Assembly (NCBI GenBank): GCA_004558535.1
Contig: SFCP01000048.1
Location: forward strand, 1 to 12,753
Length of the DNA stretch: 12,753 nucleotides
Reading direction: 5' to 3'
From: Bacteroidales bacterium
GTDB taxonomy: Bacteria; Bacteroidota; Bacteroidia; Bacteroidales; Bacteroidaceae
Shown: positions 1 to 6,518 of the stretch, piece after piece
How positions within the stretch are numbered: position 1 is the first letter of the stretch
Layout of the letters: every line of letters begins with the position of its first letter
Made by a program: the position numbers and the translations under genes
The notes under the pieces: generated by a model
Databases searched by the model: none
What the model saw: only the letters and a program-made list of their open reading frames with translations
Told to the model about the DNA's origin: nothing

Positions 1-1308
1 AAGAACGGTCCGCTGCCCGAGAAGCACGCCCTCTTTTATATCCGACAGGTGTGCGAAGCCTTGGCCTACGTGCACGACCACAACCGCCTGCACCTCGACA
101 TCAAGCCCGGCAACATCATGGTGAAATCCGACGGCCGCACCGTGCTGATTGACTTCGGCGCATCGAAGCAGTATGAACCCACAACCGGTGAGAATAACTC
201 ATCAATGCCTGGCCTCACGCCCGGCTATGCCCCGTTGGAGCAGACACAGGGTGATGTTCGGCAGTTCTTCCCCGCTACAGACATCTACGCATTAGGGGCA
301 ACGCTCTATTGCCTACTGACCGGCCAACCGCCTCAATCTCCGGCCAACCGCCTCAATGCCGAGGAAGACGATTTGGCTCTTCCTGCCAATATCAGTGCCG
401 CCACGCGCCATGCTGTGGAGCGTGCCTTGGAAATCCGCAAGAAGGACCGGCCGCAGAGTGTCCGCGAATTTATGGCCTTGTTGGATGCGGCGGTGAAGGC
501 AGAAGACCCACGGCCCGAACCGTCCCCTATACCCGTGTCGCCTACGCCGGCGCAGCAGAAATCCCGCAAGGTGCCGACCGGCGTCCTGGCGGCCCTTATC
601 GTCGCCCTCTGCGCTGCGCTGATTGTACTGCTGGCCAAGGGCTGCTCCACTTCCTCGGACGACGGAGGTCGGGGGGGTACCGTGGCGTACTCCATCAAGC
701 CGGTGCCTGCTGAGGAACAACCTGCCCCGGTCGTGGAAAAGCAAGAAAAGGCGGCCGTGACCACCGGTACGCACGTCGGCCACGAGTGGGTCGATTTGGG
801 TCTGAGTGTCAGGTGGGCGACCTGCAATGTGGGCGCAAACACTCCGGAGGAATACGGCAATTACTACGCTTGGGGCGAGACAAGCACCAAGAGCCGCTAT
901 GAAACGGACAATTGCAAGACATGCGAACGCAGCATGAACGACATCCGCGGTAACTCTTCCTACGACGCCGCCTGTGCCAATTGGGGTGGCAGCTGGCGCC
1001 TGCCCACCAAGGCCGAGTGCGACGAATTGGTCAATAACTGCAATTGCCAGTGGACCACTCAGAATGGCGTAGCCGGTGTGCGCTTGACCTCCAAGCGGAA
1101 CGGCAACAGTATTTTCTTTCCCGCTGCCGGCTGGCGTATCGGTACTTCCACGTACCGCGCGGGCGAGTACGGCACCTACTGGTCGTCTATGCCCTCTGAG
1201 AGCGATACGCAGAGCGCGTACATCCTGTATTTCTTTTCGGGAGGCAGTGCCGGCACGGACTGGAACGAGCGCTACCGCGGGCACCAGGTACGGCCGGTCT
1301 TAGAATGA
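1..1308 (+). CDS. Transmembrane Ser/Thr protein kinase with C-terminal FISUMP-like domain (5' partial)
   Basis: The reading frame is open from base 1, so the N-lobe and true start lie upstream; 435 codons are visible. Numbering codons from base 1, the catalytic loop HLDIKPGNIM (31-40) has the catalytic Asp33, Lys35 and Asn38, and a DFG motif sits at 51-53. They are followed by an APE-like APLEQ and DIYALGATLY, so the C-lobe of a Hanks-type (eukaryotic-like) kinase is clear and looks catalytically intact. The usual HRD Arg is Leu, making it a non-RD kinase. A Pro-rich linker leads to one hydrophobic segment (about codons 191-215) followed by a Lys. The C-terminal part (about 260-435) carries HEWVDLGLSVRWATCNVGA, GGSWRLPTKAECDEL and a final YRGHQVRPVLE, typical of FISUMP/DUF1566-like domains. 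Inferred topology is a cytoplasmic kinase with a periplasmic or extracytoplasmic FISUMP domain. The ligand and substrates are unknown. A 20-bp tandem duplication lies in the C-lobe coding region. Confidence 0.9.
   Translation, partial: KNGPLPEKHALFYIRQVCEALAYVHDHNRLHLDIKPGNIMVKSDGRTVLIDFGASKQYEPTTGENNSSMPGLTPGYAPLEQTQGDVRQFFPATDIYALGATLYCLLTGQPPQSPANRLNAEEDDLALPANISAATRHAVERALEIRKKDRPQSVREFMALLDAAVKAEDPRPEPSPIPVSPTPAQQKSRKVPTGVLAALIVALCAALIVLLAKGCSTSSDDGGRGGTVAYSIKPVPAEEQPAPVVEKQEKAAVTTGTHVGHEWVDLGLSVRWATCNVGANTPEEYGNYYAWGETSTKSRYETDNCKTCERSMNDIRGNSSYDAACANWGGSWRLPTKAECDELVNNCNCQWTTQNGVAGVRLTSKRNGNSIFFPAAGWRIGTSTYRAGEYGTYWSSMPSESDTQSAYILYFFSGGSAGTDWNERYRGHQVRPVLE
320..357 (+). repeat. 20-bp-period tandem duplication inside the kinase gene
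   Basis: CCGGCCAACCGCCTCAAT occurs at 320-337 and again, identical over 18 bases, at 340-357. The period of 20 is not a multiple of three, so the two copies are read in different frames (GQPPQ and then PANRLN). The downstream protein (NISAATRHAVERALEIRKKDRPQS) is still good kinase sequence, so the present length is the functional frame. Confidence 0.9.
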
Positions 1309-1338
1309 TTCGATTTATTTGATTCATATGGTTTATTT

Positions 1339-1363
1339 GCCCCGCGCAAAAAAAGCGCGGGGC
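1339..1363 (+). terminator. 9-bp GC hairpin, possible terminator of the kinase gene
   Basis: GCCCCGCGC (1339-1347) pairs perfectly with GCGCGGGGC (1355-1363) around a loop of seven A. It lies about 30 bases after the kinase stop, the expected place for a terminator. There is no U-tract after the stem on either strand, so it is not a canonical intrinsic terminator. It may instead be an RNA-stabilising 3' structure. Confidence 0.4.
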
Positions 1364-1390
1364 TGCGAATGCTTAGCACCGACTAACCAT

Positions 1391-1414
1391 GTCCGCGCCG
1401 GCAACGGCGCGGAC
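1391..1414 (+). other. 10-bp perfect hairpin with GCAA (GNRA) tetraloop
   Basis: GTCCGCGCCG (1391-1400), loop GCAA (1401-1404), CGGCGCGGAC (1405-1414). The stem is perfect and very GC-rich, and the loop fits the stable GNRA class when read on the plus strand. No U-tract follows, so a terminator role is unlikely. It suggests a folded RNA element, with no known family recognised. Confidence 0.6.
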
Positions 1415-1445
1415 CGAATTTGGGCCTGAGGAGGGCAGGCTTCCG

Positions 1446-1459
1446 GTCTCTGCAGAGAC
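1446..1459. other. 14-bp perfect palindrome GTCTCTGCAGAGAC
   Basis: GTCTCTGCAGAGAC reads the same on both strands. One mismatch outward (G1445/G1460) is followed by three more pairs (1442-1444 with 1461-1463). It could bind a dimeric regulator or form a stem in RNA. It lies about 25-60 bp upstream of the two candidate promoters. The function is not determined. Confidence 0.4.
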
Positions 1460-1483
1460 GGGATTTCCCCAGTGGTCCGTTTC

Positions 1484-1514
1484 TTTGGCTGTAAACAGTT
1501 TATAAACAGTTTTG
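1484..1514 (+). promoter_or_regulatory. Candidate Bacteroidota promoter overlapping a TAAACAGTTT direct repeat
   Basis: TTTG at 1484-1487 and CAGTTTTG at 1507-1514 are separated by 19 bp, a good spacing for the Bacteroidota -33/-7 pair; the -7 box differs from TAnnTTTG only in its first base. TAAACAGTTT is repeated at 1492-1501 and 1503-1512 (period 11), and each copy contains the small palindrome AAAC-A-GTTT. The repeat fills the promoter spacer, which suits a regulator binding one face of the helix. It competes with the candidate at 1549-1577. Confidence 0.35.
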
Positions 1515-1548
1515 CAGGACACCAATAAAAAACAACGGGCGGAGGGGC

Positions 1549-1577
1549 TTGGGTATTTGTTTTTTTGCGTATCTTCG
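1549..1577 (+). promoter_or_regulatory. Candidate Bacteroidota promoter for the DUF3472 protein gene
   Basis: TATCTTCG at 1570-1577 matches the -7 consensus TAnnTTTG except for one T-to-C, and a TTG lies at 1549-1551, 18 bp upstream. Transcription would start near 1584, giving a leader of about 55 bases to the ATG at 1638. The leader contains a 7-bp hairpin (CCAACGG, loop CATT, CCGTTGG at 1592-1609). This promoter argues against the longer reading frame that opens at 1512. Confidence 0.45.
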
Positions 1578-1637
1578 CTTGTCAAATGTTACCAACGGCA
1601 TTCCGTTGGGTTGTCTGACTTTAATAGCCATGCAATT

Positions 1638-4238
1638 ATGAATACTTTCCCTGCACCTCAGCCGTCTTCGCTCCGTGTCGTACACTCCCGGTTGGCAGCT
1701 GCCTTGCGTGCATTCACCATCCTCCTTTTACTGCTTGTCGGCGGGATGACCGCTGCGGGACAGACGTATCAGTCGGAGCCCGATGTGCTGACGGCATGTC
1801 GGGGCTATTATGAAGTGGGCGGAGCTTCGGTTTCCACCGCCGAACTGAATACCTCAAAACTGACTGCGTGGCCCAACTCGGGTAGCGGACACTGCGTGCA
1901 GCACATCCATTTCCCCGCCGGAAAGGCCCGGGGCACGCTCTCGGCCTGCACGGGTAGCGCGATATATGCCGGCACCCTGCAACTGACCATCAGCCGCCCC
2001 GACGGGCAGACCCTGTACAGCGGCTCCATAAGTTTGAAAAAGAGCAGCAGCGAGGCCGATGTGACGGCTTTCGACGGCGTCAATTTCCCCGAAGCAGGCT
2101 GGTACAAGTTGGACCTGTCGCTCAGTTCCGGCCGGTTTGGCTCCATGACCAACTGGAAGTTCTACAAGGAAAGCAGTACGGCCGCCTATCTGGCCACCAA
2201 CCTGTCCTCGCCCTCCACCCACCTGTGGTACTCGGCTTCGGCCGGTCCGTCGGGCGCTGTGTGCGACTGGCTCTATCAGGAAATCATGATCCCCGAGGGC
2301 CATGACTTGGTGGGCACCTACGCGATGGCCATCGGACAGGACCGCTTCTATATGGGCATTCAGGTGAACGAGGGGCGGCGCGACGTCATCTTCTCCGTGT
2401 GGGACAATGGCGACACCGATACAGACCCCAACCTGCCCGACTACAAGCGTTCGGCCACCCTGGACAGCGGTGAGGGCGTGACCATCGAGCGATTCGGCAA
2501 CGAGGGAACGGGTACGAAGGCTTTCAAAAAAGGCACGTACTGGACACCGGGAAAGTTTGTACAGTTTCTGGTCAACGCCACGCCCATCGAGCAAACCGTC
2601 ACGAATGAGAACGGCGTCAGTGTGCAGTACAAGAGCATGCTCATCACGGCGTGGTATCGCAATGAGGGCGAAACTGAATGGCAGTATCTGGCCACGCACC
2701 GCTGTGCCGGCAGTACATCCCTCTTTTCCGTGCAGGGCATGTACTCCTTCTTGGAAAATTATATCAGCGCGAACGGACAGGCTGTGCGCAAGACCTACTG
2801 TCGCAATTCCTACGCCCACTCCACCGTGACGCGCTCGTGGTATCACCTGAACCGGGCGTCGTTTACCCATACGGACGGCGGGACGACGACAGGCGCACGC
2901 ACGGATTACGGCGCAGGGGCAGCGACAGCCTACGGCGACTGCTTCTACATGACCTCCGGCGGCTATGGCGCTCCGGTCGAGGAGAGCCTCAGCCTGACCC
3001 AGCGGACCGATGCACAGGTGGTGGCCGACATCGACTTGGTGCACCTGGCCGACAGGGTGCAGCAGGCGGTCAATGCCTCGCAGGGCATCCCGTACAGCAC
3101 CTCGATAGGCGGGTGGCCGCTTGTCGACGTGAGCGGATGGCGCGTGGTAGACTGGAGCGACGAGGAAACCGCGGGCGAGGGAAGCAACGGACGGGCCTCC
3201 CAGGCCATGGACGGCAACGAGAGTACCTACTGGCACTCGCAGTGGTACACGGCGCAGCCCACTTTCCCGCATTCCATCACCGTGGAGGCGCCCGAAGCCT
3301 TTGAAATCGGCGCGCTGGAGCTTTGCGCCACACGCTACGTGTACAGCGGGACTACCTACAACCCCCGCAGTGTGAGCATAGAAGCGTCTGATGACGGCGA
3401 AACATGGACCCGCGCAGCCGAAAGCGTGTCTCTGGATTGCGTGGAGCGGCCCCGGTGCGAGCTGCCGGCTACGGCCAAGGGAAAAATCTTCCGCCTGACC
3501 TTCGACAGTGGCTATGGCACCTATCTCTATCTCGACGAAATCCGACTCTACGGCAGGCCGACCGGTACGACCGTAGACCCGCAGGAAAATGAGGACGGAT
3601 GGAAACATGTGGAAGACGTGGCGGAACTGGAAAACGAACGCACTTACCTGCTGCGCAATGCCGCCGGAATGGGACGCCTGTTCCACAACGCGCGCCGCAG
3701 CAGTATCTATGTGTGGCTGGGCGGCGTGGAACAATTGGCAGATCCGTCACAGACGCTCTTCTCCGCCGACTACGCCACCGCCGTGGACAGCACGGATGCA
3801 GCGGCGGCCTGGCACTTGCTGCATGTGGACGGGCAGTATTACCTGTGTAATGCAAAGAACCGCAGATTTGCGAGTCCGGGACGACCCTGCACCTTTACGA
3901 CCATTCCCACACCTATTAATATTACGCGCGCGCAAGACGGCTTCCTCCTTGCTGCCGCAGGGGCGAACGAATACCTTTGCGCAGCGCCCCATCTGAGTTT
4001 CCCGGTGATGCTGGGCAGCGCAGACGATAGTGGATGCGTGTGGCAGATTCTGGTCAATCCCGACGGGACGGACGATGTGGCGGACTTTCTGGAAAGTATC
4101 AGCCGCGCCACCGGAATTACCCGCGTCGATGCAGGCGTTTCCGGTGAGGGCGTGGTGTACGACCTGCAGGGCCGCCGGTTGCGGAGCGCCACGGGACGCG
4201 GCGTCTTCATCATGAATGGAAAAAAAGTGGTAAAATAA
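1638..4238 (+). CDS. Exported DUF3472 / F5-8 type C domain protein
   Basis: This is an 866-residue exported protein. Residues 1-41 look like a signal peptide with a long n-region, a hydrophobic core (ILLLLLVGGM) and probable cleavage near TAAG/Q. Residues about 45-170 resemble a DUF5077 beta-rich domain. Residues about 190-420 carry the DUF3472 signature, with VWDNGDTDTDPNLPDYKRSA and the following ERFGNEGTGTKAF. About 500-640 is an F5/8 type C (discoidin-like) module, with AMDGNESTYWHSQW near its start and LDEIRLYGRP at its end. About 655-815 is a further module (WHLLHVDGQYYLCNAKNRRF) that may be a beta-trefoil. The end, VVYDLQGRRL...GVFIMNGKKVVK, resembles the C-terminal Por/T9SS-like tails common in this phylum. 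DUF3472 and F5/8C proteins are often linked to glycan binding, but no catalytic residues can be assigned. I chose 1638 because the signal peptide and promoter fit it. yicC starts 13 bp after the stop. Confidence 0.85.
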   Translation: MNTFPAPQPSSLRVVHSRLAAALRAFTILLLLLVGGMTAAGQTYQSEPDVLTACRGYYEVGGASVSTAELNTSKLTAWPNSGSGHCVQHIHFPAGKARGTLSACTGSAIYAGTLQLTISRPDGQTLYSGSISLKKSSSEADVTAFDGVNFPEAGWYKLDLSLSSGRFGSMTNWKFYKESSTAAYLATNLSSPSTHLWYSASAGPSGAVCDWLYQEIMIPEGHDLVGTYAMAIGQDRFYMGIQVNEGRRDVIFSVWDNGDTDTDPNLPDYKRSATLDSGEGVTIERFGNEGTGTKAFKKGTYWTPGKFVQFLVNATPIEQTVTNENGVSVQYKSMLITAWYRNEGETEWQYLATHRCAGSTSLFSVQGMYSFLENYISANGQAVRKTYCRNSYAHSTVTRSWYHLNRASFTHTDGGTTTGARTDYGAGAATAYGDCFYMTSGGYGAPVEESLSLTQRTDAQVVADIDLVHLADRVQQAVNASQGIPYSTSIGGWPLVDVSGWRVVDWSDEETAGEGSNGRASQAMDGNESTYWHSQWYTAQPTFPHSITVEAPEAFEIGALELCATRYVYSGTTYNPRSVSIEASDDGETWTRAAESVSLDCVERPRCELPATAKGKIFRLTFDSGYGTYLYLDEIRLYGRPTGTTVDPQENEDGWKHVEDVAELENERTYLLRNAAGMGRLFHNARRSSIYVWLGGVEQLADPSQTLFSADYATAVDSTDAAAAWHLLHVDGQYYLCNAKNRRFASPGRPCTFTTIPTPINITRAQDGFLLAAAGANEYLCAAPHLSFPVMLGSADDSGCVWQILVNPDGTDDVADFLESISRATGITRVDAGVSGEGVVYDLQGRRLRSATGRGVFIMNGKKVVK

Positions 4239-4251
4239 ATTATATAAAAGC

Positions 4252-5130
4252 ATGCTACAGTCAATGACCGGTTATGGAAAAGCCGATGTCCGGCTCGCCG
4301 GCAAAAAAATCCATGTAGAAATCAAATCTCTGAACTCCAAAAGCCTGGACCTCTCCACGCGCATAGCTCCCCTCTTCCGCGATCGGGAGATGGAAATACG
4401 ACAATACATCGCCGCACAACTGGAACGCGGAAAGGTAGACTTCAACCTGTGGGTGGAGCGCGATGCCGCTGCACCGTCCTCGCCGATAAATGCCGATGCA
4501 GTGGCTACCTACAAGGCCCAGCTGGAGAGTATCAGCGCAGCACAGGGTATCACGCTGGAAGGTAAGGACCTGTGGAGCATCCTGGTACGCCTGCCCGATA
4601 CGACGCTGACTCCATCCGTGGAGGAGGTGACCGAAGAAGAATGGAATGCAGTGCGCGAGGGCGTCAAGCAGGCCGTAGCAGCCTTGGTGGAATTTCGCCA
4701 GCAGGAGGGTAGGGCGCTCTTTGATAAATTTACGGAGAAGGTGGACAACATCGAACGCCTGATGCACGAAATCGAACCGTTCGAGAAAGAGCGCGTGGAG
4801 CGTATCCGCCGCAGACTGGAAGAGCGATTGGCAGAACTGAAAGGCGTGGACTATGACCGCAACCGTCTGGAACAGGAACTGATCTACTACATCGAGAAAC
4901 TCGACATCAGTGAGGAGAAGCAGCGACTGGCCAATCATTTGAACTACTTCCGCGAAACGATGCGCCAAGGCAAGGGACAGGGGAAAAAATTAGGATTTAT
5001 CGCGCAGGAAATGGGTCGCGAAATCAATACGACCGGTTCGAAAAGCAATCAGGCCGAGATGCAGAACATCGTGGTAAGGATGAAGGACGAACTGGAGCAA
5101 ATCAAGGAGCAGGTGCTCAACGTGATGTAA
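4252..5130 (+). CDS. yicC: YicC/YloC-family endoribonuclease
   Basis: The 292-residue protein starts with MLQSMTGYGKA, matching the near-invariant SMTG(F/Y)G opening of the YicC family, and this fixes the start. The N-terminal half is the YicC_N region. The C-terminal 90 residues form the DUF1732 region (ELIYYIEKLDISEEKQRL, GKKLGFIAQEMGREINTTGS, ending in VVRMKDELEQIKEQ). Length is normal for the family. E. coli YicC and B. subtilis YloC have been described as endoribonucleases, so a role in RNA turnover is likely by homology. The start is 13 bp after the upstream stop with only an A/T-rich stretch before it, so it may be read through from that gene or from an internal promoter I could not find. 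gmk follows after 101 bp, a neighbour pair common in bacteria. Confidence 0.95.
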   Translation: MLQSMTGYGKADVRLAGKKIHVEIKSLNSKSLDLSTRIAPLFRDREMEIRQYIAAQLERGKVDFNLWVERDAAAPSSPINADAVATYKAQLESISAAQGITLEGKDLWSILVRLPDTTLTPSVEEVTEEEWNAVREGVKQAVAALVEFRQQEGRALFDKFTEKVDNIERLMHEIEPFEKERVERIRRRLEERLAELKGVDYDRNRLEQELIYYIEKLDISEEKQRLANHLNYFRETMRQGKGQGKKLGFIAQEMGREINTTGSKSNQAEMQNIVVRMKDELEQIKEQVLNVM

Positions 5131-5231
5131 GCACCCTGCCGGGCCTTGACCACAATCTTTTGCCGTCCTGCGGGGGCATGGATGCCCTCCGGCCCTCGCA
5201 GGGCAGGCTGCAAACATAACAGAAAAATACT
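5131..5231 (+). other. yicC-gmk spacer with overlapping GC hairpins
   Basis: GGGCA (5174-5178), loop TGGA, TGCCC (5183-5187) forms one stem. GCCCT (5192-5196), loop CGC, AGGGC (5200-5204) forms another. CCTGCG at 5168 could also pair with CGCAGG at 5197, giving an alternative outer stem. There is no U-tract and no TAnnTTTG box. This may be a partial terminator, a processing structure, or simply GC-rich spacer. Confidence 0.35.
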
Positions 5232-5801
5232 ATGAAATCCGGTAAACTGATTATCTTTTCCGCCCCTTCGGGTTCCGGGAAAAGTACCTTGATCAACCAC
5301 CTGATGGCGCAGGGACTCAACCTGCACTTCTCCGTCTCGGCTACGAGCAGACCGCCTCGCGGAGCCGAGCGCGATGGGGTGGAATACTTTTTCCTGTCGC
5401 CCGAGGAATTCCGCGAGCGCATTGAGGCAGGCGATTTCCTGGAATATCAGGAGGTGTACCACAATCGTTTTTACGGAACACTGAAAAGCCAGGTCGACAA
5501 GCAAATGGCTGCGGGCGAAAACGTAGTTTGTGATGTCGATGTGCTCGGTGCAGGCAATATCAAGAAGGCCTATGGCGAGCGCGCACTGAGTGTGTTTGTC
5601 CGCCCGCCCTCGACGGAGGTATTGCGGGCCCGGTTGGAGCACCGCGGTACTGACGCGCCCGAGGTAATCGATGAGCGCATTGCCCGTGCCGAGTTTGAGC
5701 TTTCGTTTGCCCCCACTTTTGATGCCGTTATCGTCAATGACGACCTTGCGGAGGCGTGTGCAAAAGTGTTGGAAGTCGTGCAAAAATTCTTGGCAGAATG
5801 A
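5232..5801 (+). CDS. gmk: Guanylate kinase
   Basis: The enzyme phosphorylates GMP to GDP with ATP in the cytoplasm, an essential step in guanine nucleotide supply. The 189-residue protein has the P-loop APSGSGKST at residues 11-19. It also has the GMP-binding region (SATSRPPRGAERDGVEYFF), the EYQEVYHNRFYGT segment, CDVDVLGAGNIKK and the lid-side RGTDAPEVIDERI. Length and all motifs are as expected for the family. The stop codon overlaps the nadD start in ATGA (5798-5801), so translational coupling with nadD is likely. The gene probably belongs to one transcription unit with yicC and nadD. Confidence 0.98.
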   Translation: MKSGKLIIFSAPSGSGKSTLINHLMAQGLNLHFSVSATSRPPRGAERDGVEYFFLSPEEFRERIEAGDFLEYQEVYHNRFYGTLKSQVDKQMAAGENVVCDVDVLGAGNIKKAYGERALSVFVRPPSTEVLRARLEHRGTDAPEVIDERIARAEFELSFAPTFDAVIVNDDLAEACAKVLEVVQKFLAE

Positions 5802-6385
5802 TTTCCACAGCCCTCTTCGGCGGGTCGTTCAATCCTATCCATCGCGGCCACGTCGCATTGGCTCACCATGTGCTTCAATCGGGGTGGGCCGATGAAGTAT
5901 GGTTGATGGTCTCGCCCCAAAATCCCCTGAAAGAATCCGGTGTGCTCCTGCCCGAGGATTTTCGTTACGAGTTGGCGCAAAGAGCCGTCAGCGATATTGA
6001 CGGGCTTCAGGCTTGTGATTTTGAGTTTGGCCTGCCACGTCCCTCTTATACTTGGCAAACATTAGAAGCTCTGGGAGAGAAGTACCCCGATCGGCGCTTC
6101 CGGCTCATGATAGGAGCCGATAATTGGAACTGCTTCCCACATTGGGCCCGCCACGAGGATTTGTTGCGCCACTATGACATCCTGGTGTACCCCCGTCCCG
6201 GCCATGAGCTCCCGTCTGTCGGACTGCCCCCTCGGGTACACGTCATCGATGCTCCACTGCTGGATATCAGTTCCACGGATATCCGTCGCGCTGTACTGGA
6301 AGGACGGCCTGTGGGCCATCTTTTGCCGGCAAAAATCGCCACGCCTGAAATTATTTCCCAACTTTGCAGCCTACTTCAAAAATAA
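5798..6385 (+). CDS. nadD: Nicotinate-nucleotide adenylyltransferase
   Basis: The enzyme makes nicotinate adenine dinucleotide from nicotinate mononucleotide and ATP, the adenylyl step of NAD synthesis. The 195-residue protein opens MISTALFGGSFNPIHRGH. The nucleotidyltransferase motif GGSFNPIHRGH lies at residues 8-18 and the second ATP-binding motif ISSTDIR at 157-163. The conserved IGADNW segment is in between. The frame extends upstream to 5756, but the start at 5798 puts the motif at the usual distance from the N-terminus and gives a 4-bp overlap with gmk. The candidate gdhA promoter overlaps its last codons. Confidence 0.96.
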   Translation: MISTALFGGSFNPIHRGHVALAHHVLQSGWADEVWLMVSPQNPLKESGVLLPEDFRYELAQRAVSDIDGLQACDFEFGLPRPSYTWQTLEALGEKYPDRRFRLMIGADNWNCFPHWARHEDLLRHYDILVYPRPGHELPSVGLPPRVHVIDAPLLDISSTDIRRAVLEGRPVGHLLPAKIATPEIISQLCSLLQK

Positions 6386-6397
6386 TCTGTACTTTTG
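6363..6397 (+). promoter_or_regulatory. Candidate promoter of gdhA
   Basis: TACTTTTG at 6390-6397 is an exact match to the Bacteroidota -7 consensus TAnnTTTG. A TTTG at 6363-6366 lies 23 bp upstream, at the long end of usual spacing and inside the nadD 3' end. Transcription would begin near 6403, leaving a leader of about 115 bases before the ATG at 6519. That leader holds two small stems (CGGC/GCCG at 6422-6432 and GTTGC/GCAAC at 6456-6468). Confidence 0.5.
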
Positions 6398-6518
6398 AGG
6401 CTGCCGATGGCTCTTCCTCTACGGCTCAGCCGCAGCTGCTCCCTTCCGCGGACCGGTTGCGACGCAACATTTACCTGTGAAAACAGTTTTTATTAACCAA
6501 ACCTTATCTCAACTTATT

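Larger units (their letters stand above)
1309..1637. other. 329-bp gene-free, structured intergenic region
   Basis: No convincing coding sequence lies between the kinase stop and the next start. In order it holds a GC-rich hairpin with an A7 loop (1339-1363), a 10-bp hairpin with a GCAA loop (1391-1414), a 14-base palindrome (1446-1459), a direct repeat of TAAACAGTTT (1492-1512), two candidate promoters (1484-1514 and 1549-1577) and a 7-bp hairpin in the predicted leader (1592-1609). The short ORFs that cross it have no recognisable sequence. The density of stems leaves room for a small RNA or structured leader, but this is inference. Confidence 0.6.

Noticed and set aside
313..1284. Open minus-strand frame of 323 codons opposite the kinase gene
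   Set aside because: Composition is Arg/Ala/Gly-rich without motifs, and the opposite strand carries intact kinase and FISUMP signatures.
1512..1637. N-terminal extension of the DUF3472 protein to a TTG at 1512
   Set aside because: It would overlap the better promoter candidate at 1549-1577 and place 42 unrelated residues before a normal signal peptide.
1854..3734. Open minus-strand frame of 626 codons opposite the DUF3472 gene
   Set aside because: It is antisense to a gene with clear domains, has no recognisable motifs and is His/Val/Arg-rich, as expected of a shadow frame in GC-rich coding DNA.
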